Source: Diplocarpon mali (taxonomy: Eukaryota; Ascomycota; Leotiomycetes; Helotiales; Drepanopezizaceae). Taken from it: a stretch of DNA of 47,516 nt. The notes under the pieces were generated by a model. That model had not been told where the DNA came from. It saw nothing but the letters and a program-made list of their open reading frames with translations, and did no database searches. The position numbers were made by a program, and so were the translations under genes. This document shows, in pieces, positions 1 to 10,821 of the stretch; the stretch's first letter is position 1; every line of letters begins with the position of its first letter. The stretch is from NCBI GenBank assembly GCA_024741835.1, contig JAENRP010000055.1, positions 1 to 47,516 of the forward strand, read 5' to 3'.

Positions 1-112
1 CCTAACCCTAACCCTAACCCTAACCCTAACCCTAACCCTAACCCTAACCCTAACCCTAACCCTAACCCTAACCCTAACCCTAACCCTAACCCTAACCCTA
101 ACCCTAACCCTA
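1..112. repeat. Telomere repeat (CCCTAA)n
   Basis: The window starts with about 18 uninterrupted copies of CCCTAA, read here on the C-rich strand. This is the TTAGGG telomere of vertebrates and most filamentous ascomycetes. It sits at base 1 and runs inward, so the window is a true left chromosome end and the rest is subtelomere. The array stops cleanly at CCCTATCTC. Confidence 0.97.
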
Positions 113-1250
113 TCTCTATTAAATAAATAAATAAATAAAATGGTAACCTATTCCAAATATATTCTACTGGAATATCTTTATTTGCCTTTTAAGGTAGAGT
201 CGGGGGAACCTCTGCCATAATCGAAATTGAAAACCTTGAGCGCTATGGCTTCCAGATATCATAAGTGCGTCTCTGAGGCGTTATCGTTAGAACCTTTAGT
301 AAACGTTTTGATTCAAAAATGAAGATAAACGATTGAGTAATTATTTTTAAATTCATCTTTATAAAGAAGGAATTGACTTTGAGACAACTAGGGCGATTCA
401 AACCCAGTAGCATTGTGCTACCAGAATCCTTTTTCTGCGCACCAAAAATCACCCTGATATCCTACGGGTCCACCCCTGGCAGAAAGCAAAGAATTTTATA
501 TAGTGAATTTTGTGAATGAGACTGCCTTTATGTCCGGCCTGGTTTCTTATACATTTTTGTTATGGCTGGCCCTCAGGAGTATAAAATGGAGGAAGGAGTT
601 GTATTGCCCCAAGTAGTGCGCAACATGGGTAGAAGAAAAGGTGAAGGGGGGAGGTTGCTCTCGAGAGGCTAGCGCGCCCTTAGTGCGGCCGCTTTTCTTC
701 ATTGCCATACCCGCCGTTCCTTCTTTAGGCTTGGGCAAGGTGCTTACCCACCCGCCTTCCCTCCCCGCCTTAAGCGACTATACCCCTCCCACATGCCTCG
801 ACGTGACCCTAGCGCTATTCGTAATACAATTCTCTTCTGAGCGCCTACGTCAGTTTTCGACGCGTGTGCATTGAGGAGATTATGGACTATAACCTAATCA
901 TAGCTTTTCTTAATCATGCCTCTTTACATATCCAAGCCCGTCCTGATTATCTAATTGTAATTTTTTCTCAATCACTGCGAAGACCAAGTTTTAGAACTGC
1001 GGATATAGCTGCTGAGAATAATCAAAGCCACCCATTGGATCGTAGCCGGTGCCTGGATATTCTAAGTTTCGTCAGCTATATCTTCAGTCGATTGGAGAAC
1101 CAAATGTAGATGTGATAGGCAGAAAGGGGAGGAGAGAGAAGGGGCGTAGGGGGCGCACCCCAGAATATCGAGTCGAAGAGATCCATTGGCGACATGTGCA
1201 CTGTATGATCAGTGGTTTGAGCGTCGGAAACTCCTATTGGAAAGGCTTGG
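113..1250. other. Telomere-proximal spacer, no gene recognised
   Basis: A short TAAA microsatellite lies at about 118-139, directly inside the telomere. The remainder is mixed-composition sequence with only short open frames on both strands, none with a recognisable domain. No transposon end, tRNA or helicase relic was seen. It probably contains the 3' flank of the minus-strand transcription factor gene that ends at 1251. Confidence 0.6.
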
Positions 1251-3773
1251 TTATAGTCGATGCTGGAAAGTATTAACTGACGTTCTGATTTCAGAGCGAT
1301 CTGCGTGAGAAGGTGGAAAAGTGGCAAAGGAGAAAAAGAGATGAACCCACGGAGAAATTATGCCGTTTTGTCCATTCTGCATACTAGCCATAGCAATTGC
1401 CGCGTTTTGCTGATCAAATCCACCCAGATCATGCCCTACCCCAATATCTGGATTTGGCGTGCGCGGCCTCGTGACAAGCCCATCGACTTGATGTAACCAT
1501 CCATGATCGTAGATGTTCTGCAGCGCGACCAGCGCTCTACTCAAGGGGCCACTCAGTTCGATATCACGATCTCCCTTCTCCGAACTCGTCTGCTCCTTTG
1601 CCGCCGATACGCTCAAGGCAGAGATGAGATCGCCCTGAAGCGACCGCACCTCTGGGTCTGTCTTCGTCTCACCGAGGATACCGAGTAGCACAGCGGAGGA
1701 AAGGCCATGGTATGTGAAAGCCCAAGACCTGGTCGGGATCACGGATAGCGAGTGCATCTTGAGATACATGCGTACAGTCTCCGCCAAATTCGCCTTGCAT
1801 TTTTCCGCGAGCAAAGCCTTCTGTCTCATGTCCATGCCAGGACTAGCTCCCCTCCTCAACGCGGGCCGACAGAAGACCGACACCACGAAAGAGGTATGCA
1901 GAACCACCGCATAGTGCTGCAGCCGGTCTTGCACCGTCTTGCAGAGATCTGTCGATCGCAGCCGTGGGACGACCTGTTGCCGGATATTCTCAACTTCGAT
2001 GCTGTTGGCTATGATCTGTTCGTAGGTTGGCGAAGACGCGGAGTCGTTCTTGACGAACTGTAGGATGTTGTAGCAGAGCTTGTACATGGCCTCAGTGTAG
2101 GAAAAGCCCTCGATGAGAGCGGTGGGGCTGAGGGGGGACTGACAGCGGGTCATGATGGCGATGGGGGAGCGGTCAAAGGAGAGGGAGAGGAGGCTGTCTT
2201 GCCAGAGGATCGTCCACCAGAGCTTCCGGCGGGGGAGGTCGCTGGCGGCCGGGAGAGGGGCCCGTCCCCCTTCGTGAGGGCCGCGGTGGAGGCCGAGAGC
2301 TTGAGCCAGACGACAAGTCAGGCCGAGGAGCGCCCACGAGGCTTCGGCTTTCATGTCGTTTGCCAGCACGAATCCAAGGATCACCAGAGCCTGAAGGGAT
2401 TCTAGCGAAGGACGAATGAGGTAGTTTGAGAGCCGGAGGCAGTGGAAGGAAGAGTGGACTGCCAGGTTGTTAGGCTCCAAACATGTACCTGTCGAGAAAC
2501 AGCTATTTACCGAAAGCTTGGGAAGTAGCAACCCGCTTGTGGTAGGTCAGCTCCGTATAATTCGTTGCGACGGCGAGGACAGCGAAGAGCATGCCCAGCC
2601 AGGCGGACGATACGCCTTTGCTCCCAATCGCAGGCTGTTTTGACGACGCACTCCGGTCCTCCAAGTAGATGCAGAGTTTTGATTCGAAATCCTCGACGTC
2701 GATCAACAGTCCCCAGAATGGCTGAACAATCTGCTTGAAAATATTGAGCATTCTCCGTCGTCAGCGCTAGCGTTTGCCAGGCAGCGTCTCAACTCACTTG
2801 AGCACATCTCTATCCGATGGCAGCGAGGTGCCAATATCCTGGCGGATCTTGTCCATGTGGTCCCTGGACATGAAAGGGTACGAGGCCGACGATATCTGCA
2901 AGCCTAGTATGGGCATGATGTCTTTTCGTATGACATCTTGCTCGCCGTCGGCAATCGGTTCGCCGGTGTGGGCGTCTTCGCTTAGAAAGGCAGCAATGCT
3001 ATTCTGGCCCAGATATCTCGACTCGTTGGGATCTTCTTCGTCTGTAATGGTTAGTCGGCTCTGGCTCGGGGTTTTCGGAATTTGGGCGTCGGTCTTCGTC
3101 CGCACAGGCAAGGAATAGAGTAGGTTGGCACTAGTATCAGGGGCGTTGGTTGAGTTGAGGTCCTTCGAACAGCGAATAGAGCCATGAGTCCATTTGATCT
3201 GATCGGTCCAAGTTTCCGAAGCCCCCCGAGCCGAGAATTTACACCAACAACGCCCCGCGCAATACGAAAGAAACGTGACTGATCACATACCAGTCGTCCG
3301 CGGCCAGCAATCCTCTTCTTTCTTCGATCCTTCACTGCCCGGCGACCTCGACCTCTTGACGCCCGCCACCGACGCTGGCGATGCTTTAGAGGCATTCTGC
3401 TTCGGGTTGTACGAGCACAGGCTTGCGTGATCTCGCTTGACGCAGTTCTCGCATGGCTGTTTGTTGTCACATTTGACTTTGCGTTGCCGGCAAGGCCAGC
3501 ACGCCGTGCCTGTGAGTATTCATTTTCAGCCAGTACCAGAGTCACGAGGCGGGAGAAGCTGGGTCCGTGGATGGATAGGATGGAAGTCGACCTGACAGTC
3601 CGACTTTGCAAACAATCTGCGGACAATCAAGATGCGGATGATGATGAAGATGAAATCCTCCCCCGCCATCGGGCAGGCGAGTACTGACCGTAGCGCACTT
3701 TCCGATGCGAATGGATGATCCGGTTGGCCTCATCGAGCGTCAGAACGTTGGGGTTCCCCGGCGCCTCGCTCAT
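1251..3773 (-). CDS. Zn2Cys6 fungal-specific transcription factor, five exons
   Basis: Predicted nuclear DNA-binding regulator of 665 residues. Proposed exons on the minus strand are 3773-3689, 3509-3291, 3041-2798, 2752-2511 and 2458-1251; the sum is 1998 bases and stays in frame. Intron donors are GTCAGT, GTATGT, GTGAGT and GTAAAT, and introns 2 and 4 show CTAAC branch sites. The first splice joins codons for the binuclear cluster: Cys32, 35, 42, 48, 51 and 60 fit C-x2-C-x6-C-x5-C-x2-C-x8-C, followed by a basic Ser/Pro linker. Exons 3-5 carry the fungal_trans (PF04082-type) middle region, for example RYLGQNSIAAFL and the segment LQALVILGF. An in-frame ATG at 4091 would add 106 Pro-rich residues; 3773 is preferred because that extension is low-complexity repeat. 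Target genes are unknown. It lies 1.2 kb from the telomere, so silencing by subtelomeric chromatin is possible. Confidence 0.85.
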
Positions 3774-3791
3774 GATGCTGTCGGCCCTCGT

Positions 3792-3858
3792 CCCGGGACG
3801 GGAACGGGTATGGGTATGGGCTCGGGTATTGGGTTCGGGTCCGGGTTTGGGGAGGGGT
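3792..3858. repeat. Degenerate G-rich hexamer tract (GGGTNT-like)
   Basis: On the plus strand runs of GGG recur every six or so bases (GGGTAT, GGGCTC, GGGTTC, GGGTTT). The tract lies just upstream of the transcription factor ATG, in its probable 5' leader. It could form a G-quadruplex in DNA on the template strand; it is not a clean TTAGGG array. Confidence 0.7.
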
Positions 3859-3938
3859 ACCGGTAGAGGTAGTGCGGCAGGGAGTACAGATACCCAGACC
3901 CGACTGTTCAAGAGACGTCGAGGGAGGATATCAGGATC

Positions 3939-3990
3939 TGGAGCTGGAGCTGGAGCTGGAGTTGGAATTAGAGTTGGAGTTGGAGTTGGG
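3939..3990. repeat. Imperfect GGAGYT hexanucleotide repeat
   Basis: About eight tandem hexamers (GGAGCT changing to GGAGTT, one GAATTA interruption). It lies in the upstream region of the minus-strand regulator gene and causes the Pro/Ala/Ser/Asn-rich open frames seen there, which I regard as non-coding. Confidence 0.85.
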
Positions 3991-4158
3991 CGGCACAGGG
4001 AGCTCGTCGTCGGAGAGGTGTCGGTGTTGAGAAGAGGAGTGGGGGCGGAGACTGTGACTTCTCGGACGTGGACCAGCTGGATTATCGGCATTCCTTCGCT
4101 GAGGTAAGCCAGTGTCAGGTGACTGGCGATGATGACTGGTGAAGGGGATCCCGAGCAT

Positions 4159-4819
4159 CACGTGATACGTAGTCGAGATCAATCAACAGGGCACGTGGGT
4201 GGATGGCCAGAGAAGCGCTAGCTGCTGTGAGAGCTCCGCCGATGGAAACTGTAGGAATGATTGCATATACATATCACGTTTAAGTCACGTGAATCCGAGG
4301 TAGGTAGCCTAGCCTTGGCAAGTAGCATATAAAGGCCCTTTCGACCATATTGCCTTCGGATCAGACATAACTGAATACACATACGGGAAGCCCTATTTGT
4401 ATTTTTCCTGACCCCCACTGTGATACCGACGGAAAGAAGCACTTGAACAGCAGCAGGAAGTTCGGAGCGAGAATTGGAGAGCTGGAGAGCTGGAGAGCTG
4501 CAGAACCGGACAAAACCGATGAACGATGGGAGTGAGGATGGGAAAGATGGACATCTGGATGACTATGGAATGATCAGCTCGTCAGCTTATACCCTACCCG
4601 ACTCAGGCTCTCCCAACCCTGCTCATCATATTCCCTTCCCCTCTGACGCTGTCTTGCAGGCGCTCTCTCGACTGATGTTGATATCACGTGATTAGGAGGC
4701 CTCATCTTCGGCTCCACAATGTCTACCGGGGCTATTAAAGACAGACAGTCCTGGTATGGTACCTATGATCCAACAACACTTGTATTCTTATTGTCATTCC
4801 CAGTCATGCATCTCACGTG
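4159..4819. promoter_or_regulatory. Cluster of five CACGTG boxes
   Basis: CACGTG hexamers occur at 4159-4164, 4192-4197, 4286-4291, 4685-4690 and 4814-4819. Four have the extended half-site TCACGTG, and two read TCACGTGA. CACGTG is the known core site of fungal bHLH factors (Cbf1, SREBP/SrbA-like, Pho4-like). Which factor binds here is not visible from sequence. Confidence 0.6.
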
Positions 4820-5172
4820 ACTCCTCTACCCTCTCTGCTTACCTTACCTCCCTACTACCTACCGGGCTGAACGGTGAACCTTGACTCGAAAGCACTGGTT
4901 TTGAGTCAACTCTCACAACTCATCAACATCGCCCAGTGTCGCTGGCTATCGAACTCAAGATCTGTCTGTGCAGGCTCGCAGTCACGGCTAAATCATAACA
5001 CTCCTGAATCACGCCGTTACGGAGGACCAGATTTATTTATACAATCCCGCTTCTCTCTCTGCCTCGAGGCTAAGCAGAACCTCATCCGGTTGTTAGCCAT
5101 CTCTGTCCACCGTGCTGGCATCGTCCTCTCCAGCCAGAAGCAATCAGGTCCTCACATTTGCAACTGCTAATC

Positions 5173-6618
5173 ATGCCTGCCCAGCCCCAGACTTCGTCCA
5201 TTGCCGCCCGCATCAAGAAGACGGGTACATCGCACGCCTCAAGAACCACCCATCGCCTCCCTGGCGATGCAAAATCGCCCACTGAACCATCAAGCGCCGG
5301 AGCTGCAGGCCTAGCTCTCCACCCCACCAGTCCTACTGCGGGTGAGAACGTGAAGATCGGGCATATTAATCGAGTCCAAACTAGAAATGCGATGTTGGGG
5401 GACATGGGAAGGACTCATGTCGAAGGCATGGTATCTGTGCCTGGGGACTGGCCCCCGGAGCCGAAGAACTTGTCGAGGATTGCCGAGTCGTCGAGAGTTG
5501 ACAGCTCTTCCCAGTCCTCTCCCAGACCCACGCCAACAACATCGCCGAGGGCAGGTTACAGCTCGAAGAGCCAGCACGAGCGTGCAGTCAAGGCTTCGAG
5601 GCAAAACCAGCCATCCTACGCCCCGCCCAGCTCCCGAGGTCCACGTGGCCAGTCATCACAAAGCCCGAGATGGCAGACTGGACACCTGCCAATCCGCCAG
5701 CGTCACATCCCCGAATTCTCCGTCGCTTCCCGCCCCGTCGCTCCAATTTCCATGGCTCCATCCGCCATTAGAAGCGTCGTGTCCAGTCCAGCCGACCAGA
5801 AAATGGCATCTCAGCAAGCCGTAATCAGCTCGCTGCCGCCCCCCGAGCGCAAAGCGCAAGAGTCCTGGGCGCAGGCCGTGATTAGCAGGACCAGCCAGTG
5901 CCCGCAGAACTACGCCTGGGAGCGGCGCGATGACCACGGCGGGTACCAGTGCGCGGGCAAGAACCACTTCGTGCCTGACGCGCTGGTCGCCGAGGGCAAG
6001 GGCGGCGTCTACTTCGTGCCGGAGGCCTCACTCTCGAGCGGCGTCCGATGGGGCCCCTACTACCAGGACCCGCCGGGTTCGGGTCAGTACATGTGGTGCG
6101 GCGCAAAGCCGAAGGGGGCGCGGGAGGTAGATGGCTGGTTGAAGAACGCCGCGGGCGAGGTGCGCTTCTTCTACAACGGCAGCCGGGGCCGCGTGTACGG
6201 ACCCCCGACAAAGTTTCTCCCGCCGGATAAGAATCTCGAGGGACGCACGCCCGCGCAGGAGTTCGAGCGCATGCTGGCGAGAAGGAGGAATGTAGCGCCG
6301 GGGAAGAGGGCGGGGAGTCAGCCTCCACCGGCTCTGCTAGGTCGGGCGGCTCCATCAGCAAGCTGCCAGTCTACGCAAAGTTCGACCAGCCTGCGTCGAC
6401 ATGAAGCTCTTCCGCCACAGCGACAGCATCTCACTCCGGACTCGGCTGGCCGCCCGTCCGGGATTCGAGGCCCTACCTCTGAAGGCAGCCGTCGGCAGGT
6501 GGGATATAGGCCGACGCCGGAAGCTATAGACCAGGGTTCAAGCAACAAAGTAGGGGGCTTGCGACGACTAACGAAAGATAGCAGAGATATGGCAGTGAGG
6601 AGTAGAGCGCAGAGTTAA
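5173..6618 (+). CDS. Hypothetical Ser/Pro-rich protein with a folded central segment
   Basis: A single-exon gene of 481 residues; the ATG at 5173 follows AATC and is the first ATG of the frame. I do not recognise the family. Residues 1 to about 240 are low-complexity Ser/Pro/Arg/Gln sequence and probably disordered. A compact segment from about residue 240 to 370 has regular Trp, Tyr, Gly and three Cys residues, for example the segments CPQNYAWERR, GGVYFVPEA and GPYYQDPPGSGQYMWCG. That segment is the likely conserved domain. The C-terminal 110 residues are again basic and low in complexity. There is no signal peptide or membrane segment. The body is GC-rich, with codon use of a working host gene and no RIP damage. 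Confidence 0.8.
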   Translation: MPAQPQTSSIAARIKKTGTSHASRTTHRLPGDAKSPTEPSSAGAAGLALHPTSPTAGENVKIGHINRVQTRNAMLGDMGRTHVEGMVSVPGDWPPEPKNLSRIAESSRVDSSSQSSPRPTPTTSPRAGYSSKSQHERAVKASRQNQPSYAPPSSRGPRGQSSQSPRWQTGHLPIRQRHIPEFSVASRPVAPISMAPSAIRSVVSSPADQKMASQQAVISSLPPPERKAQESWAQAVISRTSQCPQNYAWERRDDHGGYQCAGKNHFVPDALVAEGKGGVYFVPEASLSSGVRWGPYYQDPPGSGQYMWCGAKPKGAREVDGWLKNAAGEVRFFYNGSRGRVYGPPTKFLPPDKNLEGRTPAQEFERMLARRRNVAPGKRAGSQPPPALLGRAAPSASCQSTQSSTSLRRHEALPPQRQHLTPDSAGRPSGIRGPTSEGSRRQVGYRPTPEAIDQGSSNKVGGLRRLTKDSRDMAVRSRAQS

Positions 6619-9002
6619 CACCGATCTCTCTGATCTTGGGTGGACAGGATCCGACGTCTGGGACGAACTTTCTAGGTAATGACAATCGCCGTGCGTAAAG
6701 CACAACTTAATGCGCGTTTCAAAGAAGTGAAGACTCAGCTTTAGTACTGGATATCCGATGGGTAGCTCAGCTAGCAATGGACTTTATTTTTTTTTTGTTA
6801 GAGAGTTTGGTTTGTTGTCTACGCGTGGGTAGCCGACGCGTTGGCCCAGCATGACGTTATTCACCGACAAAAAAAGCATTTCAATACTACATTATCTCAT
6901 GTAATATATGAAATTATCCCTTTTCATAATCACAAAAATTCAAGAATGATAAGGTTTAGAAATTGGCTTTTAGCGATACATTTAGGTGATGGCATTTTGT
7001 TATTATACATTGCTACTAATGCAGTAAATTGATCTTTCATGTTAGAATAGAATTCCAAGAATACTAGGTTCCAATTATTCTCTTTCCAATATCTCGACCG
7101 CTTGAGCACAACCCGTTGCTTATAACGAGGTCTAGCGAGTACTCTGTCCTAGATGGCGGTTTGTTTACATTCGAAAGAGAATAACGACTCGGCTGAAGCA
7201 GGACAGAGGAGAGAAGCGTAAATACTCCTCTCTTCATAAGCTTTGGCTTGAAATACTCTAGTATATGCACAAGCTGCATTGGGCATCTCACCTGTCTGAG
7301 AAGAAGAAGAAAAAGCGCTTCTAAAGCCTCGAGTTCGCTTAGCGAGGATGTGGAGACGGACTATTAAAGTTGAGTCGTGAACCTTGGGGGTTCTTGTTCA
7401 CTCTTATTACAAAATAAGTACATCACCAACGACTCGGCACTTTCTCCAGTCACCGCGCGGCTTGATACGTAGCTATTGCAATCTCTTTAACAGAACAGAA
7501 CAGACTTATAAAGCCACTACTTAAGCCATGTAACTCCCTACACCCTACCAAGAGTGTCTCTCCGCCCCCCTCAGCGGCTCGCCAACAAGGGATTCGTGCT
7601 CCTTGTACTTGCCCTGGTGCACGTAGGACGTGTTTTTCTCTCAGACCAGGCTGTTGCGAAGAGGGAGGATGGATGGCCCTTCTTGATATCGTACTGCATA
7701 CTCGGCTTTAGGGACAGGTATATCAGGTTGCAGCAGATCGTCGAGTCTCTGATCTTGTCTGGTATGTTGTAGCCAAGCACTGTCACTGTCACGACCAGCG
7801 TTATCACCTGCCTACACAGCTAGCCCGGATCCGTATATAAATTACACTGATATCACACATTTCGTTAACAAAACCACAAGATGGGCGAGAGACATACCGC
7901 TGAGCGAACTAACCCCTCGGCAACCGCCCCGCTAGCTGGACCTGCAGACGACCGCCGGTCTCCACGGCTCCGCCTCGGAGGAGGATGGCATTTGCTTTCT
8001 TAGTCTCAACACTGCTCGTCTTGAATCTTTACGCTTCAATTCGACCAGCAGTCCTGTGCAGGAAGCATGGTACTAAGGGTAGGAAGAGGAAGCGAGATAC
8101 AAAAAACGGTATATGTTTACACGCTAGCAAACTTACCTACTCGCCTCTGAATTCCAATCTTCCTTAAGTCCTCCAGCGAAAATTGATATTGACTTTGTGC
8201 TTTTTCAATTCATTTCATCCGACATTCAATCGACTATTTATCCGACTGTTGGTTCTAATCATACACAGCCTTTAAATGGAAAAATTCGTAGTCAACAAAT
8301 TTAAAATGCTGCGAGTTTATACATACTTATTATAAATAGCGAGAAAGTACCTATAGACTATGCAATTATAAATTGAACTGTAATTATTCCGATTTCTCGA
8401 CTCTTCAAAAGACAAATCACATATTCACTTTAGAAGAGTGATTTACATGCAACAGTAAGGAATATTGATGTTGATTAATTTCATATGCTTTAATAATTCC
8501 GGTCCAATACTTCCTCCGAGTTGATACATTGTCCAACTCACTACCTGTGTTGAATAAACGCTTTTCTGTGATGAAAACTTTGAGCCAATCGTTTGATACG
8601 TAGCTCTTTTGGATACCTCGCTCAACTCGATATTGCATTCTGTTAAACCCCTCCTTCTACTTGAAATAAGGAAATCTTTATTTTCATGGTAAGAAGAAGA
8701 ATATATAATGTTTTCGCTCGGAATTAGGCTCTCGGAAGCAGGCATACAGCCTTTTGGTAGCAAACTGTCCCCTGTGGAGAATTTCTTTTTTCAATCAGTA
8801 AGTGTAAATATTGGTACGCAGATTACTCTAGTGGAAGTTCGCTCCCCTATTTCCTATGATCATCCTGTAATTGTAAATCATATGGAGTCGAACACGTTTC
8901 GTAAGGACCTTGGACGAGTTTCTGGCCGAAGACCGTGGCGGGTATAACATTTACAGGCTTAAAAGATTACAGAAGGGTAGGCAATTCGGGGGTATAAAAG
9001 CA
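6619..9002. other. Gene-poor AT-rich spacer
   Basis: Mostly AT-rich sequence without a recognised gene. A GC-richer island at about 7550-8000 holds short open frames on both strands (7554-7772 plus, 7571-7807 minus, and an ATG-started plus frame at 7881). Switching frame gives longer protein-like stretches, so this may be a decayed gene, but I could not match it to a family. A poly-T run sits near 6785. Confidence 0.55.
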
Positions 9003-9242
9003 TGTAGCAATGAGGTTCTCTGATAGTGAACTTGATAGTAAACTAGAAGAGGGCACGAAGAAGTATGAGGTGCAAACGACGATGTTGGGTGTCTTGTGTC
9101 TTGATTCATGAGAGCTCTCTAACTACGAGCTATTTAACAAGGGCTGCCACTAAGTCATGTGGCAAGTCATATGACACATCATGTGTATGATGTGTCATGT
9201 GACAGATCATGTGACAAACATGTGACGGGTATTCCTGCAACA
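9003..9242 (-). mobile_element. Solo LTR of the D-family Copia element
   Basis: A 240-bp sequence running TGTAGCA to TGCAACA, flanked by a perfect 5-bp target duplication AAGCA (8998-9002 and 9243-9247). It aligns along its whole length with the two 242-bp LTRs of element D (16670-16911 and 40424-40665), differing by a 2-bp deletion and many C/T and G/A changes. No internal region is attached, so it arose by recombination between the LTRs of a former full element. It is the least RIP-mutated copy. Strand follows the PBS orientation known from D. Confidence 0.93.
9173..9226 (-). promoter_or_regulatory. U3 repeat block: 10-bp palindrome plus CATGTGAC repeats
   Basis: In the solo LTR a perfect inverted repeat (arms GACACATCAT at 9173-9182 and ATGATGTGTC at 9187-9196, loop GTGT) is followed by three direct copies of CATGTGAC at 9196, 9208 and 9219. 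In element orientation (minus) these are GTCACATG repeats at the upstream end of the LTR, the U3 position where enhancers sit. The same block is present in both D LTRs, RIP-damaged most in the left one. Confidence 0.65.
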
Positions 9243-10511
9243 AAGCACTATACCGGCCATTTATTGAAGGCGGACTTTATAATAGAACCATACTTTGACC
9301 GTCTCCTTTCACTTCATTTCATAGGAAATATCGATACCGGTACTGCAGCTATAGTAAAATAACTTACGATTAATTTAACAAGAAACCATTACGTGAATCA
9401 CCGGAGAATAGGTAGTTCACTTAAAATAGTAGACTCGAAATATATACTATTTGGATGAATGAAGACTCCCGCGAATTCCGAAGGAGGGTTTTTTTTTTCG
9501 TTTAAATTTAACAGTTCGAAAAATATACTTTTGATAGCCCGTACTTCCTAAAGTACATTCTCATTTTCTTCCGTACTACTATAATGATTTCTACCAAATA
9601 TAAATTCTCTCTTAAGCAAAGTTTAAAATCGAAAAATGCACTGAATTGAAGGAGAAACGTATCGGCTCGAAAGAGGTGTCAAGCATACCATCAGGGAAGT
9701 ATTAAATCAAAGGATGCATTAAATCGAGAGAAACATCGAGCAGATGATGATATCGAAGATCAGGAGATTCCAAGTACTTACTTGAAAGAAGTATCGAGTA
9801 TCTAATTCAAAGGAAGTGGTGAATCGGAAGTGGTATTGAATCAAAGTAGCTACTGAGCAAAAAGAGGCTTCTCATTTCGAATCTGAGGAAATATCAGACG
9901 AAGAAAGGTATCGAACTAAAAGGAATATGAAGTGTTGAATCGAAAGTCAAAGATGCATACAATTTTACCTAGGAGAGATCGAGACTTTAGTAAAAAATTA
10001 TGCGGCTTTTCAAAATTATGGTTCAACTGCTTTCAAATTGATTGGTTTCTTTTTAACATGCTATATTAGTCCTAAACTATACAGCACGAGCGACAAAAGC
10101 TATATTCGGACTAGGTGTAAGGAGAAACTAGTATGAAAGACTCCTTGTGATTTGCATTTCAGCATAAAATACCTGTAGTTTCCGACTCCTTAGACAAGAG
10201 TCTAAGTTGTGCCTTAGTCGACAATTATTCCCTCTAGGTCTTAGGCAAGTAGGTTCTCGGAAGGTGCCCTGATCAATGTGACGGATTTTCATAATAGGCC
10301 GGTTGGGGTCCGGTTCCGGACCAATACGCCTTACCTGGCCAGGGGTATTTATATATATATACTTCGCACTTCTACTCTTTCTAGGCACGTTAGTTGTTTG
10401 TACCAAGTCATTACTTGGAAGTTCTATTCTGCGCTGCAATGTGATTCCCCTCCGTATCAGTGCCGAGTCAGAAGTTACACTCCTGGTCGTCATTAAAGTC
10501 GCCTTAGGTTC
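9243..10511. other. AT-rich spacer with a degenerate short-period repeat
   Basis: No gene recognised. From about 9620 to 9960 the motif GTATTGAATCGAAAG and variants (TATCGAA, ATTAAATCAAAGG) recurs irregularly every 15-25 bases. A poly-T run lies at 9490. The segment 10128-10511 carries a TATA-rich stretch (about 10349-10361) and would be contiguous with 15608 onward before Copia-1 inserted. Confidence 0.5.
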
Positions 10512-10645
10512 TGTTAGAAATATACAAGGTACGGAGATTACCGCACGGAGCGGAGGCTAAGGCTTGGTAAGCCTACGTAAGCCTACCTTATATATATACT
10601 ACTTCAGCTCTCTAGAACTAGAATCTACACCTTTTGATTCTATTA
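10512..10645 (+). repeat. 5' LTR of Copia-1
   Basis: 134 bp, begins TGTTAGAAATATACAAGG and ends at 10645. It aligns end to end with 15474-15607. A TATA-rich stretch near 10590-10600 could be the promoter. Confidence 0.93.
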
Positions 10646-10821
10646 TAGTAGCAATTCCTAGAATCGATTAACTCAATCAATCTCTCTAATCTTAAACCTG
10701 CTTCTTAGCAAAATACAACTATACAATACCTCTTCATATACCCCTATATATACACACCTTCTCCCCCTTTTTACCTCTATTTTTTCACCCCTTTTTTTTC
10801 AACAACCCTAACTTAATAAAA

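Larger units (their letters stand above)
3774..5172. other. Divergent intergenic region between two host genes
   Basis: This 1.4 kb stretch separates the minus-strand Zn2Cys6 gene from the plus-strand gene at 5173, so it should hold both promoters. It contains the G-rich and GGAGYT tracts, five CACGTG boxes, a short GGAGAGCT-type tandem repeat at about 4473-4500, and CT-rich stretches before the right-hand gene. No conserved open frame was recognised. Confidence 0.7.

Noticed and set aside
3774..4091. N-terminal extension of the Zn2Cys6 protein from the ATG at 4091.
   Set aside because: The added residues are the translation of simple hexamer tracts; the ATG at 3773 gives the usual short N-terminus before the zinc cluster. 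Not fully excluded.
7330..7500. Possible solo LTR with an end like CTCTTTAACA.
   Set aside because: No target duplication and no second copy in the window.
10277..10500. TGTGACGG start and a TATA-rich stretch suggested another LTR beside Copia-1.
   Set aside because: No matching terminus, partner LTR or target duplication was found on either side of Copia-1.
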